Part shown: positions 37,826 through 45,682 of the stretch, piece after piece
How the letters are laid out: the number at the start of each line of letters is the position of its first letter
Position numbering within the stretch: the stretch's first letter is position 1
Assembly (NCBI RefSeq): GCF_008373755.1
Contig: NZ_VUJV01000008.1
Location: 124,001 to 188,000, forward strand
Reading direction: 5' to 3'
Source: Nocardioides humilatus
Lineage (GTDB): Bacteria; Actinomycetota; Actinomycetes; Propionibacteriales; Nocardioidaceae
DNA: 64,000 bases
Notes under the pieces: model-generated
Seen by the model: the letters and a program-made list of their open reading frames with translations, nothing else
Told to the model about the DNA's origin: nothing
The model's database searches: none
Program-made: the position numbers and the translations under genes

Positions 37826-39608
37826 CGCCTGCCCCGGGCTGGACCAGTCGTGCGAGCCGCTTGATGTTGCGGAGGTTCTTGAAGGTGACGTTGTCGGTCG
37901 TGGAGTTGCCGCCGAACGTGCCGCAACCGAGCGTGAGCGACGGCGTGAGTCCCGTGGTCACGCCGAACACCCCGTGAGCGCCGGGCGAGTTGGCCAGGAT
38001 CCGGCTGGTCGGCATCGCCGCGCCGAAACGCGCGACGCGGTCGGGGTCCTGCGAGTGGATGATCGAGGTGTGGCCGGTGCCCATGAACGCCAGCAGCCGC
38101 AGGGACAGCGCGATGGCCTCGTCGTCACCCTCGACGTCGAAGAGCGACAGGATCGGGGTCATCTTCTCGGCCGCCAGTGGGTCGTCCTCGCCGTCCCAGG
38201 AGGCCGGGACGACGATCACCTTGATGTCGTAGGGCCGCGCGATACCGGTGAATCCCGCGATCGTCGCCGCGGACTGACCGACGGTGACTCCTTGGAAACG
38301 GTTGGTCGCCGGATCGACGGCGGCCTTCATGAAGGTCTCGGCCTCCTCGGGACTGAGGACCGCGGCCCCGCTGGCCTCGAGCTGGGCGATGAACTCCTCC
38401 CGGACCGCACGATCGACGACGAGGTTGTGCTCGGCCCCGCAGATGACGCCGTTGTCGAACGACTTCGACATGACCACCGACGACGCCGCGGCCGGGAGGT
38501 CGGCGTCGGCGGCGATCCAGGTCGGCGCGTTGCCCGGTCCGACCCCGAGCGCCGGGGTGCCGGAGCTGTAGGCCGCCTGCACCATCGCGGACCCGCCCGT
38601 GGCCAGGATCAGTGACACGCCCGGGTGGCTCATGAACTGCTGGGTGAGCTTGCGGCTACCGCGCTTCTTGACCCACAGCACGATGTCGGCGGGGGCGCCC
38701 TCCGCCTCCAACACCCCGCGGATGAGCTCGCCGACCTGGTTGCCGACTCCGAGGACGGCATGGTGGAAGCTGAGGATCACGGCGTTGCGCGACTTGAGGC
38801 AGACCAAGGTTTTGAAGTAGGCGGTCGCCACCGGGTTGGTGACCGGGACGAGTCCGAAGACGACGCCGGCCGCGGCCGCGATCTCGGTGACCTGGGTCTT
38901 CTCGTCAGTGCTGATCGTGCCCGCACCGACCTGGCCGACCAACGAGTCGTAGACCCCTTGGGCAGCGACCATGTTCTTGAGCGTCTTGTCGTCGACGTTG
39001 CCGATGTGGGTCTCCTCGACCGTGGCCTGAGCCAGTGCCGGGGCGTGCTCGAGGAAGACCGCCGTGAGCTTGCCGAGGAGTGCGTCGACCCGGTCCTCGG
39101 GCCAGTCGGCGAAGGCTGTCTGGGCCGCCACCGCGCGATCCACCAGGTCGTCCACGACGGGGTCGGGCGCGGTGGCGAACATCAGGTCGGAGACCTGGTT
39201 GGTGAGGGTGCGCAGCTTCGCCGTCGCATCGCGGGCGAGCTCGAGCGTCAGGGCCAGGGCCGCACCGGGCTCGCGGACGGCGAGCTCGTCGATGCTCGCG
39301 GTCGTGATCGTGCGCGCGCGGACGTGGGTGTCGGCGACCGCGGTCGCCGAGCGGGGCAGCCGGTCGAGGAGCGCGACCTCGCCGAGGGTGGAGCCGGGAC
39401 CCTCGTAGCGGAGCACCGACTCGGTGTCGACCTCCGGGAGCTCCAGCTCGATGCGGACGTCGCCCTCGTCGATGAAGTAGGCGGCGTCGCCCTCATCGCC
39501 CTCGGTGAAGATCGTCGTGCCGGGTGCGAACTCGACCTCGGTCAGGAGCTTGGCGACGGTCTCGCGGTGCTCGTCCGAGAGGGCATCGAAGAATCCGGGC
39601 AGGCTCAT
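37806..39608 (-). CDS. Cyclic-nucleotide-binding domain fused to CoA-acylating aldehyde dehydrogenase
   Basis: A 600-residue fusion that I have not met as a standard architecture. Residues 5-115 are a CNB domain with cassette LGEVALLDRLPRSATA (Glu77, Arg86). Residues 150-590 are an EutE/AdhE-type aldehyde dehydrogenase that interconverts acetaldehyde or another aldehyde with its acyl-CoA, using NAD. The catalytic Cys390 lies in FDNGVICGAEHN; the second half carries the family's PTSRILANSPGAHG segment. AGGAGG lies 9 nt before the ATG. First gene of the three-gene CNB unit. Confidence 0.9.
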   Translation of the reverse strand: MSLPGFFDALSDEHRETVAKLLTEVEFAPGTTIFTEGDEGDAAYFIDEGDVRIELELPEVDTESVLRYEGPGSTLGEVALLDRLPRSATAVADTHVRARTITTASIDELAVREPGAALALTLELARDATAKLRTLTNQVSDLMFATAPDPVVDDLVDRAVAAQTAFADWPEDRVDALLGKLTAVFLEHAPALAQATVEETHIGNVDDKTLKNMVAAQGVYDSLVGQVGAGTISTDEKTQVTEIAAAAGVVFGLVPVTNPVATAYFKTLVCLKSRNAVILSFHHAVLGVGNQVGELIRGVLEAEGAPADIVLWVKKRGSRKLTQQFMSHPGVSLILATGGSAMVQAAYSSGTPALGVGPGNAPTWIAADADLPAAASSVVMSKSFDNGVICGAEHNLVVDRAVREEFIAQLEASGAAVLSPEEAETFMKAAVDPATNRFQGVTVGQSAATIAGFTGIARPYDIKVIVVPASWDGEDDPLAAEKMTPILSLFDVEGDDEAIALSLRLLAFMGTGHTSIIHSQDPDRVARFGAAMPTSRILANSPGAHGVFGVTTGLTPSLTLGCGTFGGNSTTDNVTFKNLRNIKRLARLVQPGAGDADHPG

Positions 39609-39715
39609 GGCTTCCGCCTCCTGGCGCGTGAGGGAACACTCCGACGACCGCCCAGGGGCGGGTCTTCGTCATGCTAGGCCCCCAGTTTGGCCCTCCACCA
39701 CCGTCGATGGGGTGA

Positions 39716-40696
39716 TTACGGGGTGCTCACCTGTCCGCTGTCAGGGTCGACCTGGAGCGAGGAGGTGTCCACGGCCTCGAAAGCGCTCGCTGGGATCTGC
39801 TTGAGGTCATCGATCAGCGCCTCGGGCCAGTTGCCGTTCTGCTCGCCCTGGAAGAACCACGGACTGCCGTTGTCGGCGAGCACCATCCCGTAGGTCTGCA
39901 TCGCTGCGATGACCCGCTCGGCATAGGTGCCGAGACCGGATGGCGCGACGAAGTCTGCGCGAATCCGGAACCGAGCGCCCATCGGCGGGTAGGAGTGGCT
40001 CGCGTAGTCGCCGGCGTCGTGGCGGGCGGGCCACAGGTGCCACTGGCTGGTCTGGTCGGTCGTGAAGCGGATGGCGTGGTCGATCTTGTCGTCGCGCACC
40101 TCGCGCCACCGCAGCAGTCCCGGCAAGATGGCCAGACCGGCGGCGTCGGCGGAGGTCCAGACGTCCGGCCGTAGGGCGTTGGAGCGCAGGTTCCACACGG
40201 CTCCCGACCCGGCCCTCCAGTTTCCGTTGCGCAGTCGCGTCGCCCAGGTCTCGTAGAGCTTGCACCGGTCCTTGTCGACGATGATCGCGTGGCGGTCACC
40301 GTCGCTGCGGCGCCCGCCCTCGATCCGGGTGTCGTCGCCCAGCGGATAACCCACCCGGTCGCTCTCGTCGGCGTAGTCGAAACGCACGCCCACCTTGGGG
40401 TGGGTGCTCGAGACGACGGTCACCGGGATGCCGTAGTCGGGGCCGTCGCCGTACGACGGGCCGAAGTCGGGATGCAGGTCGCTGCCGCTGGTCGACATGT
40501 GGCGCAACCACGCGGCGCTGCGCTCGTGCACCGGCAGTGCGGAGATGTCGGCCCGCCACCAGTTGTCGGCAGGGAACACCGAGCACCCGGACACGGGCGC
40601 GCGGTCCGTCGGCGTGGCCGAGGACGAGGGATCGGGACCAGCCGCCGCGCACGCACCGAGACCGGCAACGAGGAGGAGCGCGACGGCGCGTCTCAT
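39716..40696 (-). CDS. Lipoprotein of unknown function
   Basis: A 326-residue protein with a lipoprotein signal (MRRAVALLLVAGLGAC, lipidated Cys16). The mature part has many Trp, Tyr, Asp and Gly residues (FPADNWWRADISALPVH, DFGPSYGDGPDYGIP, WPARHDAGDYASHSYPPMGARFRI, DNGSPWFFQGEQN), a pattern seen in secreted carbohydrate-active or phosphodiester-handling proteins, but I cannot name a family. Its start overlaps the small membrane protein gene (ATGA). It likely serves the glycosyltransferase unit. Confidence 0.75.
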   Translation of the reverse strand: MRRAVALLLVAGLGACAAAGPDPSSSATPTDRAPVSGCSVFPADNWWRADISALPVHERSAAWLRHMSTSGSDLHPDFGPSYGDGPDYGIPVTVVSSTHPKVGVRFDYADESDRVGYPLGDDTRIEGGRRSDGDRHAIIVDKDRCKLYETWATRLRNGNWRAGSGAVWNLRSNALRPDVWTSADAAGLAILPGLLRWREVRDDKIDHAIRFTTDQTSQWHLWPARHDAGDYASHSYPPMGARFRIRADFVAPSGLGTYAERVIAAMQTYGMVLADNGSPWFFQGEQNGNWPEALIDDLKQIPASAFEAVDTSSLQVDPDSGQVSTP

Positions 40697-40914
40697 CGCG
40701 GTCCGTCCGGGTGGATGCTGCGGGTCTCGGCGCGCAGGTAGCGACGGCGGCGCCAGTCGTCGAAGTAGAACCGCGGCAGCGACTTCGCGATCGAGAGGGT
40801 CACGTAGACCAGCGTGTTGACGGCGACGAACGCGGCGAGGACACGGAACCACTGCTGGTCCAGGGTGCTCTCCGGCAGCAACAGTCCCCAGGCGGTGATG
40901 ACTTGGTCGACCAT
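40693..40914 (-). CDS. Small membrane protein, 73 aa
   Basis: One or two membrane helices (VITAWGLLLP and FRVLAAFVAVNTLVYVTLSIA) and a basic, arginine-rich tail (DDWRRRRYLRAE). It is packed between the glycosyltransferase gene (1 nt away) and the lipoprotein gene (4-nt overlap). It is likely a small partner of the synthase. I recognise no family. Confidence 0.75.
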   Translation of the reverse strand: MVDQVITAWGLLLPESTLDQQWFRVLAAFVAVNTLVYVTLSIAKSLPRFYFDDWRRRRYLRAETRSIHPDGPR

Positions 40915-40915
40915 G

Positions 40916-42343
40916 TCAGCTCCTCAGCTCGAGCGACGGCTCGGCTCGATCAGCGTAGTGCCAGGCAGCGGCCCTGGCGCCGGTGATGTCGAGCACCCCC
41001 TTGAGCCAGATCAGGGCGAGCACGAACGCGTAGAAAAGCTCCGGGAAGATGACGATGGCGAGCAACCGCGCATGCCAACCTCCCCGCCACACGGTGATGG
41101 CGCGCTCGGCAGCGAAGAGCGAGCCGATGCCGAGCCAGAACGGGAACCAGATGACCGTGTCGACCGAGGCCGCCGTGACCGCCATCAGTGACAGGTAGCC
41201 GGTCAGCGCGATGACTCCGTAGCCGAGGCCGAGCTGTTGCAACCAGTAGCGCCACGTCTGTCCGTGCACGCCGTAGGCGCCGAGGTTCTCCAGCGCGCCA
41301 CGCTGCCAGCGCAGCCGCTGCACCCACAAGGCACGCCACGTGGTCATGATCTCGGTGACGACCGTGCACTCGGCCGGTGAGATCACGAGCGCGCCCAGCG
41401 ACTTCAGCGCCAGGGTGATCTCGTTGTCCTCGGTGAGCGCGACCGTGTCGAAGTACTGGCCCGGGACGCCCGGGAGCAACCGACCTCGCTCAGCCGCGAC
41501 CGTGCACAGCGCGCGAGGTCGGAAGATCGATGCGGTGCCCGTCAGCACGAACACCAGCCCGCGGCGTCGACGCAGGTCGCGCGCATAGCGGGTGTACTCG
41601 TTGCGCTGGAACTGGCCGAGCAGACCGCCACCGGGGTCGCCGTAGAAGAGTCCCCCGATCGCCATGAGCGCACGGTCGGCGGTCATCAGCTGCACCGCCC
41701 GTTCGAGGAAGCCGGCGCCCAGCACGGTGTCGGCGTCCATGACCATCACCAGGTCGTTGTCGCGTTGGTGCGGCAGCAACCCCTTGAGTGCCTGGTTGAG
41801 TCCGCCCGCCTTCTTGTCGCGGTTGCCGATCGTCTCGTAGACGTCGACCCCCGCCGCCCGTGCGATCTCGACTGTGCCGTCCGTGCAATTGTCGGCGACG
41901 ACGATGATCCGCTCGGGCGGTCGACTCTGTCCCAGCAGCGAGGTGATCGTCGCCGCCAGGCACGACTCCTCGTTGTGGGCCGGGATGAGGACGGTCAGGG
42001 TCACCGGCCCCGCGAACACACCGCGGGTCGCGTCCATGACGTGGTTGGGAGCCAGCGGCGTCCGGAAGTCGCCCCGACTGCGACGCGAACGGGTCGTCAC
42101 CATCCGCTCGAGCGAGGAGACGGCCGAGGCGAAGAACACCGCCAGGCTCGCTGCGAGGAGGATCGTGAACCAGGACGGCCCGCTGGCGTCGTAGAAGACC
42201 TGGAACCCACCGCCGACGATCATGGTGCCCGGGTCGTCCAACACATCACGGGGTGACCGCGACACCGCCGCGACGAGCAGCAGCGCAGCCGTCGCGGCAG
42301 CCCCGAAGATCAGCAGCCCTGCGGCGCGCTGGTACCTGCCCAT
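40916..42343 (-). CDS. Processive family 2 glycosyltransferase (membrane polysaccharide synthase)
   Basis: A 475-residue membrane enzyme of the cellulose/poly-GlcNAc/hyaluronan synthase type. Two N-terminal helices, then the GT2 domain (about 105-340) with LTVLIPAHNEES, VMDADT (the DxD metal site), TEDNE and QRLRWQRG (the processive-enzyme signature). Three C-terminal helices follow. It should polymerise and export a beta-linked sugar chain. ATG 42343 follows a GGGGGA sequence; the TTG at 42361 is out of support. First gene of a three-gene unit. Confidence 0.88.
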   Translation of the reverse strand: MGRYQRAAGLLIFGAAATAALLLVAAVSRSPRDVLDDPGTMIVGGGFQVFYDASGPSWFTILLAASLAVFFASAVSSLERMVTTRSRRSRGDFRTPLAPNHVMDATRGVFAGPVTLTVLIPAHNEESCLAATITSLLGQSRPPERIIVVADNCTDGTVEIARAAGVDVYETIGNRDKKAGGLNQALKGLLPHQRDNDLVMVMDADTVLGAGFLERAVQLMTADRALMAIGGLFYGDPGGGLLGQFQRNEYTRYARDLRRRRGLVFVLTGTASIFRPRALCTVAAERGRLLPGVPGQYFDTVALTEDNEITLALKSLGALVISPAECTVVTEIMTTWRALWVQRLRWQRGALENLGAYGVHGQTWRYWLQQLGLGYGVIALTGYLSLMAVTAASVDTVIWFPFWLGIGSLFAAERAITVWRGGWHARLLAIVIFPELFYAFVLALIWLKGVLDITGARAAAWHYADRAEPSLELRS

Positions 42344-42450
42344 TTCGGCATCGTCCCCCAACCCGAGCGCAGATCCGAGGGGGTCCGACGCATTCTGACC
42401 GGCCGTCGAAGTTGACCCGGCCCGTTGGGACTAGGCGGCTCGGCGATCGG

Positions 42451-43344
42451 TCAGCGGTAGGCCCGTTCGACGCGGCGTGGACCGCTCGCGAGCGCGGTGT
42501 CGAAGATCCGGAACCGCTGGGCAGGGTCTTGCGGGTTCGCGCCCATCACGGCGACGTCTTCAGCGGTGGGAGTGAGCACCCGGACGGCCACGCCGGCCGA
42601 GCGCAGAGCCGCCACCTCCGCCCGGAGGTGCCGGTTGGCGAATCCGCGCAACAGCCCGCGCCCCTCCCCCGCCATCGGCGCGAGGACGACGACCTCGTCG
42701 AGATCGGCATTCAGAGCCAGGTCGGCGTTGGTCGTCGAGTGAGCGCCGCCGTCGATGAAGCGACGACCGTTGATCACGACCGGCGGGAACCCTCCCGGCA
42801 CTGTGCACGACGCCCGCACCGCCTCCAGCGCCGGCGGCCGGTCCGGTCCGGGTGCACCGAAGACGACGCGACGTCCGTTGTCGTAGTCGAGTGCCGTCAC
42901 CCGGAAGTCAGGGTGGTCGACCCAGTCCGTCGTTCCGGCCAGTGCCGCCAGCGGAGCCAGGAACGCATCGAGCGACCCGCCGCCCGCGGGCACCAGCCCC
43001 GACAGCGCAGCCAACGTCGAGATCCGGCCCAAGCGCGCCACGAGGGCGGGCGACGCCGGAACGGGGATCCGTCGACGTCGTACGGCGGCCGCGGGCCGGC
43101 TCTCCGCACGGGTCCGGAGCGGGTGCGTGTCCGGCAGCTCCTTGCGGTACCACCGGGTGAGCTCAGCGGTGCTGATCCCGCTGGCGAGCAGACCGCCCAG
43201 GTAGGACCCCTGGGACGTCCCGATGACGACGCCTGCGGTGCGCGGGTCCCAACCCGTTTGTGCCTCCAGCGCCGCGAGCGTGCCGCTCGACCACGCCAGC
43301 CCGGTGACCCCGCCCGCTCCGATGACGAGAGCCTTCCTCGTCAT
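42451..43344 (-). CDS. Patatin-like phospholipase
   Basis: A 297-residue stand-alone patatin. It has the glycine-rich oxyanion loop GAGGVTG (9-15), nucleophile Ser44 in GTSQG, and the catalytic Asp in FIDGGAHS (about 200). There is no CNB domain and no signal peptide. ATG 43344 gives the family start; four residues upstream are dispensable. It lies between the polysaccharide unit and the RCC1-repeat gene without obvious link to either. Confidence 0.85.
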   Translation of the reverse strand: MTRKALVIGAGGVTGLAWSSGTLAALEAQTGWDPRTAGVVIGTSQGSYLGGLLASGISTAELTRWYRKELPDTHPLRTRAESRPAAAVRRRRIPVPASPALVARLGRISTLAALSGLVPAGGGSLDAFLAPLAALAGTTDWVDHPDFRVTALDYDNGRRVVFGAPGPDRPPALEAVRASCTVPGGFPPVVINGRRFIDGGAHSTTNADLALNADLDEVVVLAPMAGEGRGLLRGFANRHLRAEVAALRSAGVAVRVLTPTAEDVAVMGANPQDPAQRFRIFDTALASGPRRVERAYR

Positions 43345-43365
43345 CGGAGCCCTCATGGCGTCAGG

Positions 43366-45555
43366 TTAGTCGTCGTTGAGGATCTGTCCGTAACCCCAGT
43401 TGGGGAACGGGAGGTCGCCGTTGACCGCGTCGGAGAGGACCACCTGGAAGTACTCGTTGGCCTCGACGTCGGTGTCGCCGAAGATCTTGACCTTCACCGT
43501 CTTGGACGTGACCCCAGCAGCGAAGCTGACCTTGGTCGGGTTCTTGGCCGCGAAGTCCTCCCCAGCGGTCGCGTTCATCGCCAGGCCCAGCGGCTGCCAC
43601 CGCACCGAGCCCTTGGCGGCGCTGCTGCCCGTGCGGGTGATCGTGAAGATCATGTTGGTGGAACCCGAGTCACCTTCCACCATGTTCACGTTGTCGACCA
43701 CGAATGCCGGCTTGACGCCCGCGTCGTCGTTCCAGATGGTCCCCGTGCCCGAGCCGTCCCAGATCTGCGCACCGACGGGCTCCGACAGGGTCACGTTCAG
43801 GGACTCGTCGTCCTCGACCAGCTTGTCGCCCTTCACCTTGACCTGGAACTCCTTGACCGTCTCGAACGGCTTGAACTTCACGACGGTCGACCGCTTCACG
43901 TAGTCGCCCGGCTGGATCGCTGTGCCGTCCGAGGTCGACACCCGCACCTGGACGGCGGCGTTCCTGGTGCCGAACCTGTGGACGCTGAAGATCAGCGTCT
44001 GGCGGCCGGAGTCGCCCTCGTAGGCCGCATAGTCGTTGATTTCGACATAGGGACCGGAGTCCATGACGACCGGCGGCATGACGACGGCAGGGCCTTCCCC
44101 GACGTCGTTGATGGCGCTCACGGAGATTCGGTAGCTCTGACCCTCCACGAGGTTCTCGATCGTGCGGTTGTTGCCCGCGCCGTTGGGCGTCACGAAGTCG
44201 AAGGCCCCGTTGAGGTCCTTCAGGTGGTAGCCGGTGATCGGCACACCGTCTTCGTCAGGGAAATCCCAAGCGACGTTCAGCGCATGGTCGTCGGGGGTGA
44301 TCACGACGTTGGTCAACACGTCGGGGCCCTGGAGCGCGTGCACTCCGGTCGACGAGTTCGTGGTCGTCCCGTTGCCGAGCTGACCCCGATCGTTCTGCCC
44401 CCAACAGTCCACCGCGCCCGACTGGAACTGGACGCAGGTGTGGTCGTACCCGGTCGTGATCGTCGGGACCTCTGCGGTGTAGCCAGGCACTTGGAACGGG
44501 ACGAGCGAGTCCGTCGTGGTGCCGTTGCCGAGCTGTCCGTACTGGTTGTCACCCCAGCAGCGCAGGTAGGCCGCGTCGGTCACGCACGTGTGGTTGCCAT
44601 CGGCGCTGATCACCCGGTCAGCGACGCCGAGGCCGGAGATCAGGACCGGAATGTTCGAGGGAGTGGTCGAGTTGCGGCCGAGCCGACCGTCGCTGCCGGC
44701 GCCCCAGCAGTAGGTCCCAGCGCCCACGGCTGCCGAGGAGATCGCGCACGTGTGAGCGGCACCGTTGGTGACCGCCTCCACATCGGTGAGGCTGCTGACC
44801 TGCAGCGGCGTCGTCCGGTCCGATCCGGTGGTGCCGATCCCGACCTGGCCGTGGCTGTTGGAGCCCCAGCAGAAGAGGTCCTTGGCGGTGTTGGTCGCAC
44901 AAACGGTCCCGGCCCCGACGCTGACGCTCGCCGGCGTGCCCGAGATGTTCACCAGCGTGGGCTCGTCGCGCTCGATCAGGTCGCCCTGGCCGAGCTGGCC
45001 GCTCTCGTTGTTGCCCCAGCAGTAGAGCTGGGTCGCGGTCGTCCCGCACGTGGTGGTGTAGCTCGCCGAGATGCCGGTGAAGAAGTGGTTACCCGCGATA
45101 GCGACGGGGTGCGAGACCGACCCCGTCGATCCCGTGCCCAGTTGGCCGGCGCCGCCGCCGCCCCAGCAGCGACCGAGGCCGCTCTCGAAGATCGCGCAGG
45201 TGTAGTTGCCGCCCGCGGTGAGGTCCACGACTCCCTCGATGGGTTCCCCTGCAAGCTTCACCTGCACGGGCTCGGCGGAGTCGATCGTGGTGCCGTTGCC
45301 CAGCTGCCCGGCGCCGTTCCAGCCCCAGCAGTAGACGTGCGCGTCCGGACCCGCAACGGCACACGTGTGCCCGTCGCCGGCGGCGATCTTGCCGGCGTTG
45401 GTCCGGTAGTCCGGATCGATGTTGGCTGTGCCCTCGTTGGAATCACCGTTCGCTGGTGACGGCACGACCGCTAACGAGGCGAGCGCGATGAACATCGCGA
45501 AGAGCGCACCGAAAAGGATGCGGACGGGAGCTGAGCGGTTCACTTCGAACCCCAT
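43366..45555 (-). CDS. Secreted RCC1-repeat / fibronectin III / Calx-beta protein
   Basis: A 729-residue exported protein. The signal segment (MGFEVNRSAPVR then a hydrophobic core, cut near 36) is followed by seven RCC1-like repeats of the form HTCA...YCWG.N..GQLGNGT (about 55-405), enough for one seven-bladed propeller with paired cysteines. An FN3 domain comes next (about 410-500), then two Calx-beta domains (about 510-615 and 620-729) with acidic calcium-type loops. It is likely a surface adhesin. Promoter, leader and first 12 residues are shared with the FG-GAP gene at 47777. Confidence 0.9.
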   Translation of the reverse strand: MGFEVNRSAPVRILFGALFAMFIALASLAVVPSPANGDSNEGTANIDPDYRTNAGKIAAGDGHTCAVAGPDAHVYCWGWNGAGQLGNGTTIDSAEPVQVKLAGEPIEGVVDLTAGGNYTCAIFESGLGRCWGGGGAGQLGTGSTGSVSHPVAIAGNHFFTGISASYTTTCGTTATQLYCWGNNESGQLGQGDLIERDEPTLVNISGTPASVSVGAGTVCATNTAKDLFCWGSNSHGQVGIGTTGSDRTTPLQVSSLTDVEAVTNGAAHTCAISSAAVGAGTYCWGAGSDGRLGRNSTTPSNIPVLISGLGVADRVISADGNHTCVTDAAYLRCWGDNQYGQLGNGTTTDSLVPFQVPGYTAEVPTITTGYDHTCVQFQSGAVDCWGQNDRGQLGNGTTTNSSTGVHALQGPDVLTNVVITPDDHALNVAWDFPDEDGVPITGYHLKDLNGAFDFVTPNGAGNNRTIENLVEGQSYRISVSAINDVGEGPAVVMPPVVMDSGPYVEINDYAAYEGDSGRQTLIFSVHRFGTRNAAVQVRVSTSDGTAIQPGDYVKRSTVVKFKPFETVKEFQVKVKGDKLVEDDESLNVTLSEPVGAQIWDGSGTGTIWNDDAGVKPAFVVDNVNMVEGDSGSTNMIFTITRTGSSAAKGSVRWQPLGLAMNATAGEDFAAKNPTKVSFAAGVTSKTVKVKIFGDTDVEANEYFQVVLSDAVNGDLPFPNWGYGQILNDD

Positions 45556-45563
45556 TTCGAAGA
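45541..45563 (-). promoter_or_regulatory. Start-codon hairpin of the RCC1-repeat gene
   Basis: On the minus strand CTTCGAA-ATGGGG-TTCGAAG places the start codon in the loop of a 7-bp inverted repeat. No purine-rich ribosome binding site is visible upstream. The identical structure occurs at the FG-GAP gene start near 50,236. Confidence 0.5.
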
Positions 45564-45628
45564 GACAGGTGGGCTGCGGCCCGGTCCGCCTGCGGCCACA
45601 CTGCACCTCCGCCCGGAATGCGAGCAAT

Positions 45629-45640
45629 AGGGAAAACCCT
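45629..45640. promoter_or_regulatory. Shared upstream element AGGGAAAACCCT
   Basis: A 12-bp near-palindrome 74 nt upstream of the RCC1-gene ATG. The FG-GAP gene has AGGGAAATCCCT at the same distance (50310-50321). It is probably an activator or repressor site, next to a TTG-starting -35-like hexamer in both. Confidence 0.5.
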
Positions 45641-45682
45641 CGATCTCTGCCCTGGCCAGCCCTCGAGGGCAATCATGGAGTT

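Noticed and set aside
42253-45459. A 1,068-codon plus-strand ORF
   Set aside because: It runs opposite the end of the glycosyltransferase, the patatin and the RCC1-repeat genes, is rich in Arg/Gly/Asp/Val with no domain, and is a typical antisense shadow in high-GC DNA.
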